From contig CALXKE010000003.1 in the NCBI GenBank assembly GCA_944388805.1, positions 1 to 64,000 on the forward strand: a stretch of DNA of 64,000 nt, in the 5' to 3' direction. Position numbers and translations under genes: made by a program. Source of the DNA: an uncultured Clostridia bacterium (GTDB lineage: Bacteria > Bacillota > Clostridia > TANB77 > CAG-508). Positions 27,202-36,252 of this stretch are shown here, piece by piece. How positions within the stretch are numbered: position 1 is the first letter of the stretch; each line of letters starts with the position of its first letter. The notes under the pieces were generated by a model. The model did no database searches and was not told the origin of the DNA. It worked only from the letters and a program-made list of their open reading frames with translations.

Positions 27202-29061
27202 CTAATTGCCGATTGCATGAAATGGGCAACTTGTAATACATGTACCACATTTGATACATTTTTCTTGATTAATAACTCTTTTATCTCTTCCTGAACCATC
27301 GATTGCATTGACTGGACAGTGTTTTTGACATAAGCCACAACCTTTACATTTTTCTTCATTGACTGTGATTTTTGCCATTGCTTTACATTCTAATGTTCTA
27401 CATTCTTTTTGAATCGCATGTTGTCTAAATTCTTCTCTAAAGTATTTTAATGTACTAATAACTGGATTTGGCGCACTTTGCCCAAGTCCACATATACTTG
27501 ATTTTTGTATATTTGCTGCTAATTTTTCTAGTTTATATATGTCAAGTTCTTCTCCTTCTCCATTGCATAATCTTTCTAATATCTCTAACATTCTTTTTGT
27601 ACCAATTCTACATGGTGTACATTTACCACAACTTTCACTAACTGTAAATTCAAGGTAAAATTTTGCTAAACAAACCATACATTTTGTATCGTCCATAACA
27701 ATTAATCCCCCAGATCCCATCATAGAACCAATTTCTTTTAAAGATTCATAATCGATTGGGGTATCTAAGTGTTCTTTTGGAATACAACCTCCTGAAGGTC
27801 CTCCTGTTTGTGCAGCTTTAAATTCTCTACCATTTGGAATTCCGCCACCAATATCATAAATAATTTCTCTTAAAGTCGTTCCCATAGGTACTTCTACTAA
27901 TCCAATGTTATTGACATTTCCACCTAAAGCAAATACTTTTGTTCCTTTTGAGGTTTCTGTTCCAATAGAAGAATACCATTTTGCTCCTTTTAATATGATT
28001 TGTGCAATATTTGCATAAGTTTCTACATTGTTAATTAAAGTTGGTTTTCCCCATAATCCTGATTGTGCTGGATATGGTGGTTTTACTCTTGGTTGCCCTC
28101 TTTTTCCCTCAATAGATTCTAATAATGCTGTTTCTTCACCACAAACAAAAGCACCTGCTCCTAATCGAATTTCAATATCAAAACTAAAGTCTGTTCCAAA
28201 AATGTTTTCTCCTAATAATCCATAATCTCTTGCTTGGTCAATGGCAATCTTTAATCTTTGAACTGCAATTGGATATTCTGCTCTAACATAAATATATCCT
28301 TTATTAGCTCCAATGCTATATCCTGCAATTTCCATAGCTTCTAATACAGAATGTGGATCACCTTCTAGAATACTTCTATCCATAAATGCACCTGGGTCAC
28401 CTTCATCTGCATTACAAACAACATATTTTTGGTTTCCTTCTGATGCCTTTGTAAGTTCCCATTTCTTACCTGTAGGGAAACCAGCGCCTCCTCTACCTCT
28501 TAAGCCTGATTCTTTTATGACATCAATAACCTCATCTGGTGTCATTTCTTTTAATACTTTTTCCAATGCTTTATATCCATCAAATGCTATGTATTCATCA
28601 ATTTCCTCAGGATTTACAACACCACAATTTTTAAGAGCAATTCTCTTTTGCTTTTTATAAAAGTTTAATTCATCTAAACTATTAACAACCGTTCCATCAA
28701 TATCTTTGCAAAGTAGTCTTTCTACTCTTTCACCTTTTACAATATGTGTATCAATAATTTCTTCACAATCATCTGGTGTTACCATTGCATAGAAAGTATC
28801 TTCAGGTCTAATGATAACGATAGGTCCTTTAGCGCAAAGACCAAAACAACCTGTTTTAATAACTCTTACATTATCTATATGTTTTTCTTTCAAAATTCTT
28901 CTAAAATTTTCTAGAATCTCAGGTGATTTTGAAGAAGTACAACCTGTACCATGACAAACTAAAATATGTTTTTCTCTGGTATCTGCTTTAGTATTAACTC
29001 TTAAATCTAATTCTTTTCTTTTTTCTTCTCTTATTTTGTGAATTTCTTCTAGACTTTTCAT
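27202..29061 (-). CDS. hydB: NADH-oxidising flavoprotein subunit of hydrogenase (HydB/NuoF type)
   Basis: This subunit binds FMN and NAD(H) and passes electrons between NAD and the iron-sulfur chain. The 619-residue protein has an N-terminal thioredoxin-like [2Fe-2S] domain (CHGTGCTSSKS and KTGCFGLCAKGP), the NuoF core (GRGGAGFPTGKKW, NADEGDPGAFMDR), a [4Fe-4S] motif (CGKCTPCRIGTKR) and two C-terminal ferredoxin motifs (CKGCGLCQKHCPV and CIKCGTCITSCPF). This is the fused layout of Thermotoga HydB. I start at the ATG at 29061, preceded by AAAGGAGG, rather than a frame reaching 29109. hydC is upstream, separated by a diverged family A repeat. Confidence 0.94.
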   Translation of the reverse strand: MKSLEEIHKIREEKRKELDLRVNTKADTREKHILVCHGTGCTSSKSPEILENFRRILKEKHIDNVRVIKTGCFGLCAKGPIVIIRPEDTFYAMVTPDDCEEIIDTHIVKGERVERLLCKDIDGTVVNSLDELNFYKKQKRIALKNCGVVNPEEIDEYIAFDGYKALEKVLKEMTPDEVIDVIKESGLRGRGGAGFPTGKKWELTKASEGNQKYVVCNADEGDPGAFMDRSILEGDPHSVLEAMEIAGYSIGANKGYIYVRAEYPIAVQRLKIAIDQARDYGLLGENIFGTDFSFDIEIRLGAGAFVCGEETALLESIEGKRGQPRVKPPYPAQSGLWGKPTLINNVETYANIAQIILKGAKWYSSIGTETSKGTKVFALGGNVNNIGLVEVPMGTTLREIIYDIGGGIPNGREFKAAQTGGPSGGCIPKEHLDTPIDYESLKEIGSMMGSGGLIVMDDTKCMVCLAKFYLEFTVSESCGKCTPCRIGTKRMLEILERLCNGEGEELDIYKLEKLAANIQKSSICGLGQSAPNPVISTLKYFREEFRQHAIQKECRTLECKAMAKITVNEEKCKGCGLCQKHCPVNAIDGSGRDKRVINQEKCIKCGTCITSCPFHAIGN

Positions 29062-29112
29062 ATTTTCCTCCTTTGGGGACATGTCAAATTGGACATTTAA
29101 CAAGAACAATAG

Positions 29113-29262
29113 CGGGCTTTTTTAACATTTCTCTGTTTATAACATTTTTTGAAGCCCGTGTCATTGTTCGGCGCCAATTTTACGTAAGTAAAATTGTGTG
29201 CAATGTTTGCAGTTTTAGAAAAATCTTTGATTTTTCTAAAATTGTCCAAAAGGGACAGACCT
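29113..29262. repeat. Diverged family A element between hydC and hydB
   Basis: It keeps the family A order. A stem (CGGGCTT and AAGCCCG) encloses a loop with CATTTCTCTGTTTAT, matching the family loop CTTTTCTCTACTTTT in outline. A linker containing CGGCGCC follows, then a hairpin (AATTTTAC and GTAAAATT), the GTGTGCAATGTTTGC linker and a third hairpin (TTTTAGAAAAATC with its complement). It ends in TTGTCCAAAAGGGACAGACC. It fills the 200-base gap inside the hydrogenase gene group. Confidence 0.6.
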
Positions 29263-29312
29263 CTATTTTTCTTTTATCATTTCTGACAATTTTGCTAGAT
29301 TTTTAGATACCC

Positions 29313-29828
29313 CTATGAATTTTCATTTACTTTTTCTTTGTTGTTTATAATTTCATCTAAAACTTCATCCAACTTTTTAACAGTTGCTTTTCCATATACT
29401 TCACCATTTACAGTAAATACTGGTGCTAAACCACATGCTCCAACACATCTTGTTTCTTCAATAGAAAACAATCCATCTTTTGTTGTTTCACCTGATTCAA
29501 TTTGTAATCTTTCTTTTAATCTATCCATAATTTTTTGAGAACCTTTTACATAACATGCCGTTCCCAAGCATACTGCAACATTATATTTTCCTTTTGGTTT
29601 TAGGGTAAATCTCGAATAAAAAGTTATGACTCCATAAATCTCTGCCATTGGAATATTTAAAAATTCCGAAAGTTCTATTTGTGCATTTTGTGGAATATAT
29701 CCATAATGCTCTTGTACCTCATTTAACATTTGAATTAAATTATCTTTAATAGGTAAATACTCATCAAACAATTTTTGCATAAATTCGTCCCTTTTAGGAC
29801 TACCACATTGACATTTGTTTTCGCTCAT
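29313..29828 (-). CDS. hydC: Hydrogenase [2Fe-2S] subunit (HydC/NuoE type)
   Basis: The 171-residue thioredoxin-like ferredoxin holds one [2Fe-2S] cluster ligated by Cys in CLGTACYVKG and CVGACG. It has the usual N-terminal helical part (EVQEHYGYIPQ, SEFLNIPMAEIYGV, FYSRF). It feeds electrons to HydB in trimeric HydABC or HndABCD hydrogenases. GAGGAGG lies 7 bases before the ATG. It is the first gene of the group. Confidence 0.94.
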   Translation of the reverse strand: MSENKCQCGSPKRDEFMQKLFDEYLPIKDNLIQMLNEVQEHYGYIPQNAQIELSEFLNIPMAEIYGVITFYSRFTLKPKGKYNVAVCLGTACYVKGSQKIMDRLKERLQIESGETTKDGLFSIEETRCVGACGLAPVFTVNGEVYGKATVKKLDEVLDEIINNKEKVNENS

Positions 29829-29977
29829 TTCAATACCTCCTCGTATATATTATTGCGTAACTACATAGATTATATCAGACTAACATTTTTTATACAAGTT
29901 TTTTTTGTTTTTATATTGACATTTTTGTCGAAAAATGTGAAAATTTAATTATGAAAACATGAAAGGGGGATTAATTT

Positions 29978-30553
29978 ATGGGGTATTATGATTATTACTC
30001 TTCTTATCCAAGTTATTATGATTATTATGATTATGGATATGCAACAGATACAGCTGCTGCTACAGGATTAGGAGCAATTTTAGGAGCTTTTTTAGGTATT
30101 ATCCTTGTTATTGGATTAGTTGTTGCTATCATACAATTAGCTGGAATGTGGAAAGTTTTTACAAAGGCTGGTGAAAAAGGATGGAAATGTATTATACCAA
30201 TTTATAACTTGGTTATATTATTCAGAATTTCTGGACTTTCACCATGGATTATATTTGGATATTTAGCAAGTATTATTCCATTCGTTGGATGGATTGTATG
30301 TTTAGGTATTACTATCTACCAATGTAATTCTTTAGCAAAAGCTTTTGGAAAAGATGTTGGTTATACAATTGGACTATTATTCTTACCAACTATTTTCTAT
30401 ATGATTTTAGGATTTGGTAAAGCAGAGTATGTTGGAAAAGGAAATGTTTCAACTGCAAGTAGTACATATCAAGGTGATGGTGTTGTCAATATTTCTGAAA
30501 AACCACAAGATGAGCCACCAACAAATAATGATGAAGATAATGCGAATTTATAA
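29978..30553 (+). CDS. DUF5684-like membrane protein
   Basis: The 191-residue protein begins with a Tyr/Asp-rich cytoplasmic or surface segment (DYYSSYPSYYDYYDYGY). About four membrane helices follow, with the family motif KAGEKGWKCIIPIYN and LAKAFGKD. The hydrophilic tail is Asn/Asp-rich. DUF5684 proteins are common in clostridia and have no proven function. AAAGGGGG lies 8 bases before the ATG. It is transcribed convergently toward uvrB, with a shared terminator. Confidence 0.7.
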   Translation: MGYYDYYSSYPSYYDYYDYGYATDTAAATGLGAILGAFLGIILVIGLVVAIIQLAGMWKVFTKAGEKGWKCIIPIYNLVILFRISGLSPWIIFGYLASIIPFVGWIVCLGITIYQCNSLAKAFGKDVGYTIGLLFLPTIFYMILGFGKAEYVGKGNVSTASSTYQGDGVVNISEKPQDEPPTNNDEDNANL

Positions 30554-30609
30554 TGAGAAACATGCATAATTTTATGCATGTTTCAACAAGTATTAAATCA
30601 AATACATTA

Positions 30610-30650
30610 GCCAAAAAAATAGCAAGGAAACTTGCTATTTTTTGGCTTTA
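30610..30650. terminator. Bidirectional terminator between convergent genes
   Basis: GCCAAAAAAATAGCAAG and CTTGCTATTTTTTGGC form a long stem with a GAAA loop. It serves the plus-strand membrane gene and uvrB. A second stem (GAAACATGCATA and complement) lies at 30556-30583. Confidence 0.8.
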
Positions 30651-30693
30651 GACTCTTTATATCTTAAGATACTTTATAAAATATCAAAAGTTT

Positions 30694-32655
30694 TTATTCT
30701 GTAATCAACTTTTCTAATTCTTTTATCTTATCACGTAATTCTGCTGCTTTTTCAAATTCCATCTCAGCTGCATATTTTAACATTTCATCAGTTAATTTTG
30801 TGATAGTCTCTTTGATATCCTCTTCTTTTTCTAATTTATATTCTACTCCTATATCATCTGTAATGGTTACTTTAATAGAATCACGTACAGATTTTCTAAT
30901 GGTTTTTGGTGTTATATGATGTTCTTTGTTATATGCTTCTTGAATTCTTCTTCTTCTGTTTGTTTCTGAAATGGCTTTTTCCATGCTTTCTGTTAATTCA
31001 TCTGCATACATAATAACGGTACCATCTGTATTTCTTGCTGCCCTTCCGATGGTTTGTATTAAAGACCTCTCTGAACGTAAGAAGCCTTCTTTATCTGCAT
31101 CTAATATTGCAACTAAAGATACTTCTGGAATATCTAATCCTTCCCTTAATAAGTTAATACCAACTAAAACATCAAATTCACCCAATCTTAAATTTCGAAT
31201 AATTTCCATTCTTTCTAGTGTTTTTGTATCAGAATGCATATAGGTAACTTTAATATCTAATCCTTTTAAATAATCTGTTAAATCTTCTGCCATTTTTTTC
31301 GTTAAAGTCGTTACTAAAACTCTTTCATTTTTTTCTATTCTGATACGAATTTGTTCTAATAAATCATCTATTTGATTGGTTACTGGTTTTACTTCTATTT
31401 TAGGATCTAATAATCCAGTTGGCCTGATAATTTGTTCAACAACATTTTCTTTACTATGTTCTTTTTCATAATCACCTGGCGTAGCACTAACAAACACTAC
31501 TTGATTTAATTTTTTCTCAAATTCTTCAAATGTTAAAGGTCTATTATCAAATGCAGAAGGTAATCTAAATCCATAGTTTACTAAAGATTCTTTTCTTGAA
31601 TGATCTCCATTATACATAGCTCTTACTTGTGGAATAGTTGCATGAGATTCATCTATTAATAACAAGAAATCTTTAGGAAAATAATCAAATAAGGTATATG
31701 GTGGGCTTCCTGGTTTTCTTCCACTAATATGTCTAGAATAGTTTTCAATCCCTGAGCAAAATCCTGTTTCTTTCATCATTTCAATATCAAAATTTGTTCT
31801 CTCTTCTATTCTTTGTGCCTCAATCAATTTGTTATGATCTTTGAAATATTTAATTCTTTCTTCTAATTCCTCTTCTATGGTAACAATTGCTCTTTCCATT
31901 TTACTTTTGGTTGTTACATAGTGAGATGCTGGAGAAATTAAAACATGTCTTCTCGTTCCAATCGTTTTTCCTGTTAATGGATTAATTTCTACTAATTTTT
32001 CAATTTCATCTCCCCAAAATTCTACTCTAATAGCAGATTCCGATTGGTCAGATGGATAAATCTCAACAATATCTCCTTTAGCTCTAAAAGTTCCTCTTTG
32101 AAAATCAATTTCATTTCTAGTATATTGCATGGTAATTAATTTTCTTAAAACTTCATCTCTTCCCTTTTGCATACCTGGTCTTAAAGATAACATCATTTCT
32201 TGATAATCTTCTGGATCTCCTAAGCCATAAATACAAGAAACAGAAGCCACAATAATGACATCTCTGGTTTCAAATAAAGATAATGTGGCTGAATGTCTAA
32301 GTTTATCAATTTCATCATTGACAGAAGAATCTTTTTCTATATAGGTATCTGATTGAGGAATATAGCTTTCTGGTTGATAATAATCATAATAAGATACAAA
32401 ATATTCCACATTGTTTTCTGGAAAAAACTCTTTAAATTCGGAATAAAGTTGTCCTGCTAACGTTTTATTGTGCGCCAAAACAAGTGTCGGCTTTTGTACT
32501 TTTTGAATGATATTTGCCATAGTAAATGTTTTTCCAGAACCTGTAACCCCTAGTAATGTTTGAAACTTCTTTCCCTCTTCTATTCCTTTTGATAAATATT
32601 CAATTGCTTTTGGTTGATCTCCTGTTGGTTTATATTCTGAATGTAATTTGAACAT
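30694..32655 (-). CDS. uvrB: Excinuclease ABC subunit B
   Basis: UvrB verifies DNA damage after UvrA loading and forms the incision complex with UvrC. The 653-residue protein has Walker A ([10 protein letters not shown]), the [12 protein letters not shown] beta-hairpin, the DEAD-type box LLIDESHA, helicase motifs V and VI ([21 protein letters not shown]) and a C-terminal UVR domain ([14 protein letters not shown]). I start at the ATG at 32655, which follows AGGAGGAGG; a frame 11 codons longer includes that ribosome site. uvrA is not adjacent. I saw no LexA box upstream. Confidence 0.97.
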   Translation of the reverse strand: MFKLHSEYKPTGDQPKAIEYLSKGIEEGKKFQTLLGVTGSGKTFTMANIIQKVQKPTLVLAHNKTLAGQLYSEFKEFFPENNVEYFVSYYDYYQPESYIPQSDTYIEKDSSVNDEIDKLRHSATLSLFETRDVIIVASVSCIYGLGDPEDYQEMMLSLRPGMQKGRDEVLRKLITMQYTRNEIDFQRGTFRAKGDIVEIYPSDQSESAIRVEFWGDEIEKLVEINPLTGKTIGTRRHVLISPASHYVTTKSKMERAIVTIEEELEERIKYFKDHNKLIEAQRIEERTNFDIEMMKETGFCSGIENYSRHISGRKPGSPPYTLFDYFPKDFLLLIDESHATIPQVRAMYNGDHSRKESLVNYGFRLPSAFDNRPLTFEEFEKKLNQVVFVSATPGDYEKEHSKENVVEQIIRPTGLLDPKIEVKPVTNQIDDLLEQIRIRIEKNERVLVTTLTKKMAEDLTDYLKGLDIKVTYMHSDTKTLERMEIIRNLRLGEFDVLVGINLLREGLDIPEVSLVAILDADKEGFLRSERSLIQTIGRAARNTDGTVIMYADELTESMEKAISETNRRRRIQEAYNKEHHITPKTIRKSVRDSIKVTITDDIGVEYKLEKEEDIKETITKLTDEMLKYAAEMEFEKAAELRDKIKELEKLITE

Positions 32656-32792
32656 ATATCCTCCTCCTTCTAGCTTCTTCCACATCATTTTAATACATTA
32701 TTTAAAAAACACTTTATTTTTTAATTTTGTTTTATTTCTTTTTACTAATAAGTTTAACATATTATTTATATCATATTTTATGTCAAAATACA

Positions 32793-32840
32793 ATAAATAA
32801 AAAAATCCAAATTATTAATCTCAATAATAATTTGAATTTT
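32793..32840 (-). terminator. Terminator of the Yip1-like gene
   Basis: AAATTCAAATTATTA and TAATAATTTGGATTT (minus strand) form a stem with a 6-base loop and a long T tract. It lies 30 bases after the stop at 32871. Confidence 0.75.
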
Positions 32841-32870
32841 CTATTTTTGTTAATATATGATTTTCTCATT

Positions 32871-33560
32871 TTATAAAGAAATTCCTAAGAAACTAAATGC
32901 AAATGCAACAATATAATAGATAACTTCAACTTTTACAAATAATTTTAAAGCTTTTTCATTTTCTTGTTCTTTAAACATTTCTTTTACAACAAAGAACATT
33001 AATACTATTGATATCACACTTAGTAATGAAGATATTGGGTTTGTAATATATCTTACATTAGAGCTAATATATGTTAAATACCCTAAAATTGTAGAAAATA
33101 CTAAAGGTATTTTGGCAATAGACACTGTAGTAATTGATTTTGTTAATGGTTGTTTATTGTCCTTATTTAATACATGTATAATAATTGCCATTACTAATAT
33201 TTCTAATACTGGTGATAATATTGCTTTAATTGTTGCTAGTACATTAAATTTATAATAGTCATAGACAATAAAATCTATAATCCTATTAATTAGAATAAGT
33301 ACTGCCCATGCAATAATAATGATTAATGCCGTTTTATAAAATTGATTTTTGTTGTCTTCTACAATTTCCTTAATTGTTTCTACTGGTTTTCCCAATAATT
33401 TACTTAATAACCCTTTTCCTTTTTCAGCCTCTTCTTTGAAGTTTATGTTTTTCATTTGCTCTTTTGTCTCTTTTAGCGTTTCAGCAGCTTGTTTTTTTAA
33501 TTCTCCATCATTGTTTACTTGTTTCTCATTTTGTTCATTTACTTTTTCATTTTCATCCAT
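32871..33560 (-). CDS. Yip1-like membrane protein with charged N-terminus
   Basis: The 229-residue protein has a hydrophilic, Lys/Glu-rich N-terminal third (predicted helical), a short KGLLSKLLGKPVETIKE segment and five membrane helices from about residue 75. The layout matches Yip1/YIPF-domain bacterial proteins of unknown role. It stands alone between a family A repeat and uvrB. No residues suggest an enzyme. Confidence 0.55.
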   Translation of the reverse strand: MDENEKVNEQNEKQVNNDGELKKQAAETLKETKEQMKNINFKEEAEKGKGLLSKLLGKPVETIKEIVEDNKNQFYKTALIIIIAWAVLILINRIIDFIVYDYYKFNVLATIKAILSPVLEILVMAIIIHVLNKDNKQPLTKSITTVSIAKIPLVFSTILGYLTYISSNVRYITNPISSLLSVISIVLMFFVVKEMFKEQENEKALKLFVKVEVIYYIVAFAFSFLGISL

Positions 33561-33676
33561 TATTTTTTCCTCCCCTTATCATATATATTTTACTACATTT
33601 GAATTATATCAAAAAAGATGGATTTTGTGAATATTTTATAAAAATCTTTTATGATAGCTTTTATATATTGCCTAAT

Positions 33677-33864
33677 GGGACAAATCTCGCTTCGCGAGAA
33701 CTTTTCTCTACTTTTCTAATTTAACTACATTTTAACTACATGTATTTAAGTTCTCGAAGAAGCGTAAAGATTTGTCGACGCGAAAAATTGCGTAGCAATT
33801 TTTCTGTGCAACGTTGTTTTTTTATTGAATAGGAAAAATCGATTTTTCCTATTCAATAAAAAAG
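33677..33864. repeat. Family A structured intergenic repeat, copy 3
   Basis: This is the most complete copy. GGGACAAATCT pairs with AGATTTGTC, GAGAACTT with AAGTTCTC, AAAAATTG with CAATTTTT, and the third hairpin (TTTATTGAATAGG and its complement) is intact. Relative to copy 1 the apical loop carries an internal duplication of TTTAACTACA. It starts 117 bases upstream of the Yip1-like gene and ends 50 bases from the truncated flavodoxin frame. With that hairpin it explains the gap 33561-33913. Confidence 0.82.
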
Positions 33865-33913
33865 CATGCATGATTTCTATGCATACTTAAACAATTCTTA
33901 TTTTTCTTTTATT

Positions 33914-34105
33914 TTATCCAATTTTGTACTCTACCTTTTCTACCTTAAACAAATCTGCTCCTGTTAATTCTTGTATATACTCTGCAATAACCTCTGTATT
34001 TCCTTTTTCAATATTTCCAACTGCATAATTCTCATCTGCTCTTGAAAAATAAATCACTAAACTTTTCTTTCCTTTTACAGTTTCTTTATTTCCAAACAAA
34101 GACAT
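33914..34105 (-). pseudogene. Truncated flavodoxin
   Basis: The 63-residue frame has a good ribosome site (AAGGAGGG) and the FMN-binding start of a flavodoxin (LVIYFSRADENYAVG, then NTEVIAEYIQELTGADLF). It stops after KVEYKIG, where a flavodoxin would continue for about 100 residues. The rest, including the second and third FMN loops, is absent. A family A repeat follows 50 bases later, so the loss may be linked to it. Confidence 0.7.
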
Positions 34106-34173
34106 GTTTTTCCCTCCTTATTTCTTATCTTTAATTCCATTTTTAGAAATGTGTTTCATCTATATACAAAATT

Positions 34174-34719
34174 TTAGTTGTTTTCTGTTTTTAATGGTCC
34201 ATAGAAATATGATGCTGTTGCTCCACCATCAATCAAGAAGTCAGCTCCTGTGATAAAAGCTCCTTTGTCTGTCATTAGCAATTCTGCTACATTTGCCACT
34301 TCATCTGCTGTTCCTGGTCTACCTGCTGGACATTTGGCAAACATATTCTTATAAAAGTCTCCACGAATTCCATTAAACTCATCAATAGCAAGAGGTGTTA
34401 CGATAATTCCTGGTGATATAGAGTTTATTCTTGCTCCTCTTTCACCCCATTTTACAGATTCTGCCATAACTCTTTTTTCATTACATCTTTTTGCTAATTG
34501 ATAAGCATGTAATGTATCTTTTATATTTTCTGGTTGTAATACATCTAACTTTAATAATTCTTCTGTTGGTGTAGTTGCTAATTGTTCATCAATAAATGCT
34601 CCTAATTGCTCCATTCTATGTCCTGATTGAGATGAAATGGTTACACCTGTTCCACCTTTTTTAATTACCCTTCCTACTTCTTCTAATAATACAGCTGTTC
34701 CGTATAAGTCAACATGCAA
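34174..34719 (-). pseudogene. N-terminally truncated short-chain dehydrogenase
   Basis: The frame covers only the second half of an SDR protein: the Ser strand (VTISSQSGHRM), the active-site YQLAK, the SPGIIVTPLA segment and the closing FITGADFLIDGGA. The Rossmann nucleotide-binding start is missing. Upstream the same frame opens after a TGA with a few SDR-like residues. The first residue of the frame is a TTG without a ribosome site. It lies 69 bases before the truncated flavodoxin, so both are probably decayed parts of an oxidoreductase operon. Confidence 0.75.
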
Positions 34720-34801
34720 AATTCTTTCTATTGGTGCTAATGGAAATAAAATATTGCATTTGTTTGAAAATCATATTCTTTTTCTCCAATTCTAAAAATT
34801 C

Positions 34802-36163
34802 TTACTTTATTCCATAAAAATTAGCTATGCTATTGGTAATCGCTTGTGCATATAGGTTACCATTTTCTAAAATATTATCTAAATCTTCATCCACATTGAT
34901 ATATCCAAGTTCTACTAAATAGCCTTCTATACCTACATTTGAATTTCGATATTCATTAACACCATAGGCTTTATTGGTTCCATCCACATAGGCTCCTGTT
35001 GCAATTCCTCCAATCTCTCTTATGATATACAAGTATGGAATAGAATCAAATATTCCTTTATAATTTTCTCTTGAAAAAGAAGCTTCATTTTTTTGATCTT
35101 CAACTTCTATAGTTCTAACATAAACTCCGTCTTCTATTTTATCTGTTTGATTAGTAGAATATTCTGTTTTTGCTGTTTCAACAATATCATCTGCCAACTT
35201 TTTTGCTAATGTTAAATCACTATTAGGAGAGGCATAAATTTCAACACCACCATCTACATTATCTGAAAGATTACTATTTAAATGTAAAGATATAAGAATT
35301 TTTGCATGAGATTCATTTGCCATGGTTACTCTTCCATCTTTATCATAAATATTGTACATAGTATATTCTTCTTCTGATTCTGTACCATCTCTTGTTAGTA
35401 ACACCTTTAATCCAATATCTTCTAACTGTTTTTTTAATTCAAGAGCACAATCTAAAGCTATTTCTGATTCCATATATCTACCATTGACAGCTCCTACATC
35501 ACTTCCTCCATGTCCTGGATCAATTACTACATCATACACATCATCTGGCAATTCCTTTACAGTTGTTATATGAAATCCTAAAATAGGCATATTATCAATT
35601 GTAGTAAAATCAATATTTATTCTATTGTTGGAATGGTTTCTTGTTAAGGTATAATATTCTATATTTCCATATTCTGTATCATTCGTTAAAGAATAGTATT
35701 TTGTTTCATTGTTTGAAAATTCAACTTTTAACAAAATATAATAATCCTCAACTTTTAAACTTTCTAAATCTAATCCTGTATTAATTTCTTTTAGAGTAGA
35801 AAAAGAAATCTGATTATTTTCATATGTATATTCTGTATCTATACCAATTTCTTCCCCTGATGCTGTTTTCGCTACTACTTTTGCAGACTCTATTGAATTG
35901 TTTCCAGAAATGTCCATATCTCCTTCTATATTGAAATGGGTTCCATATACAATATAGCGATTTATGTTTGCATATGTACCAGTTTCGATTTCATCAACAA
36001 TTTCATTAATAGAAGAAAAAGCATTAACAGAGGCATTTTCCTTGTTTTTATTTGCACTAGTAAAATAGATAAGTGCTATAATAGCTATGATAACTATAAA
36101 CATAATCATTCTTTTTGAAATCAATTCATTTTTCTTATATCTTCTTTTCTTTTTTCTTTTCAT
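34802..36163 (-). CDS. N-acetylmuramoyl-L-alanine amidase, membrane-anchored
   Basis: The 453-residue protein has a basic N-terminus, one membrane helix (about residues 18-35), an external beta-rich domain to about residue 210, and an Amidase_3 domain. The zinc and catalytic residues are visible in DPGHGGSDVGA, the Glu of YMESEIALD, the His of LISLHLNSN and the Glu of LVELGYINVDED. It cleaves the amide bond between MurNAc and the stem peptide. AAGGAG lies before the ATG. It may be involved in sporulation or division; context does not say which. Confidence 0.9.
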   Translation of the reverse strand: MKRKKKRRYKKNELISKRMIMFIVIIAIIALIYFTSANKNKENASVNAFSSINEIVDEIETGTYANINRYIVYGTHFNIEGDMDISGNNSIESAKVVAKTASGEEIGIDTEYTYENNQISFSTLKEINTGLDLESLKVEDYYILLKVEFSNNETKYYSLTNDTEYGNIEYYTLTRNHSNNRINIDFTTIDNMPILGFHITTVKELPDDVYDVVIDPGHGGSDVGAVNGRYMESEIALDCALELKKQLEDIGLKVLLTRDGTESEEEYTMYNIYDKDGRVTMANESHAKILISLHLNSNLSDNVDGGVEIYASPNSDLTLAKKLADDIVETAKTEYSTNQTDKIEDGVYVRTIEVEDQKNEASFSRENYKGIFDSIPYLYIIREIGGIATGAYVDGTNKAYGVNEYRNSNVGIEGYLVELGYINVDEDLDNILENGNLYAQAITNSIANFYGIK

Positions 36164-36252
36164 AGGTTTCTCCTTAAATTCTTCCTGTTTTTTCTTACTA
36201 ATTATATATCATTTTCCTAATATTGTTTTCATTCGAACTTTTTCTCTTTATT

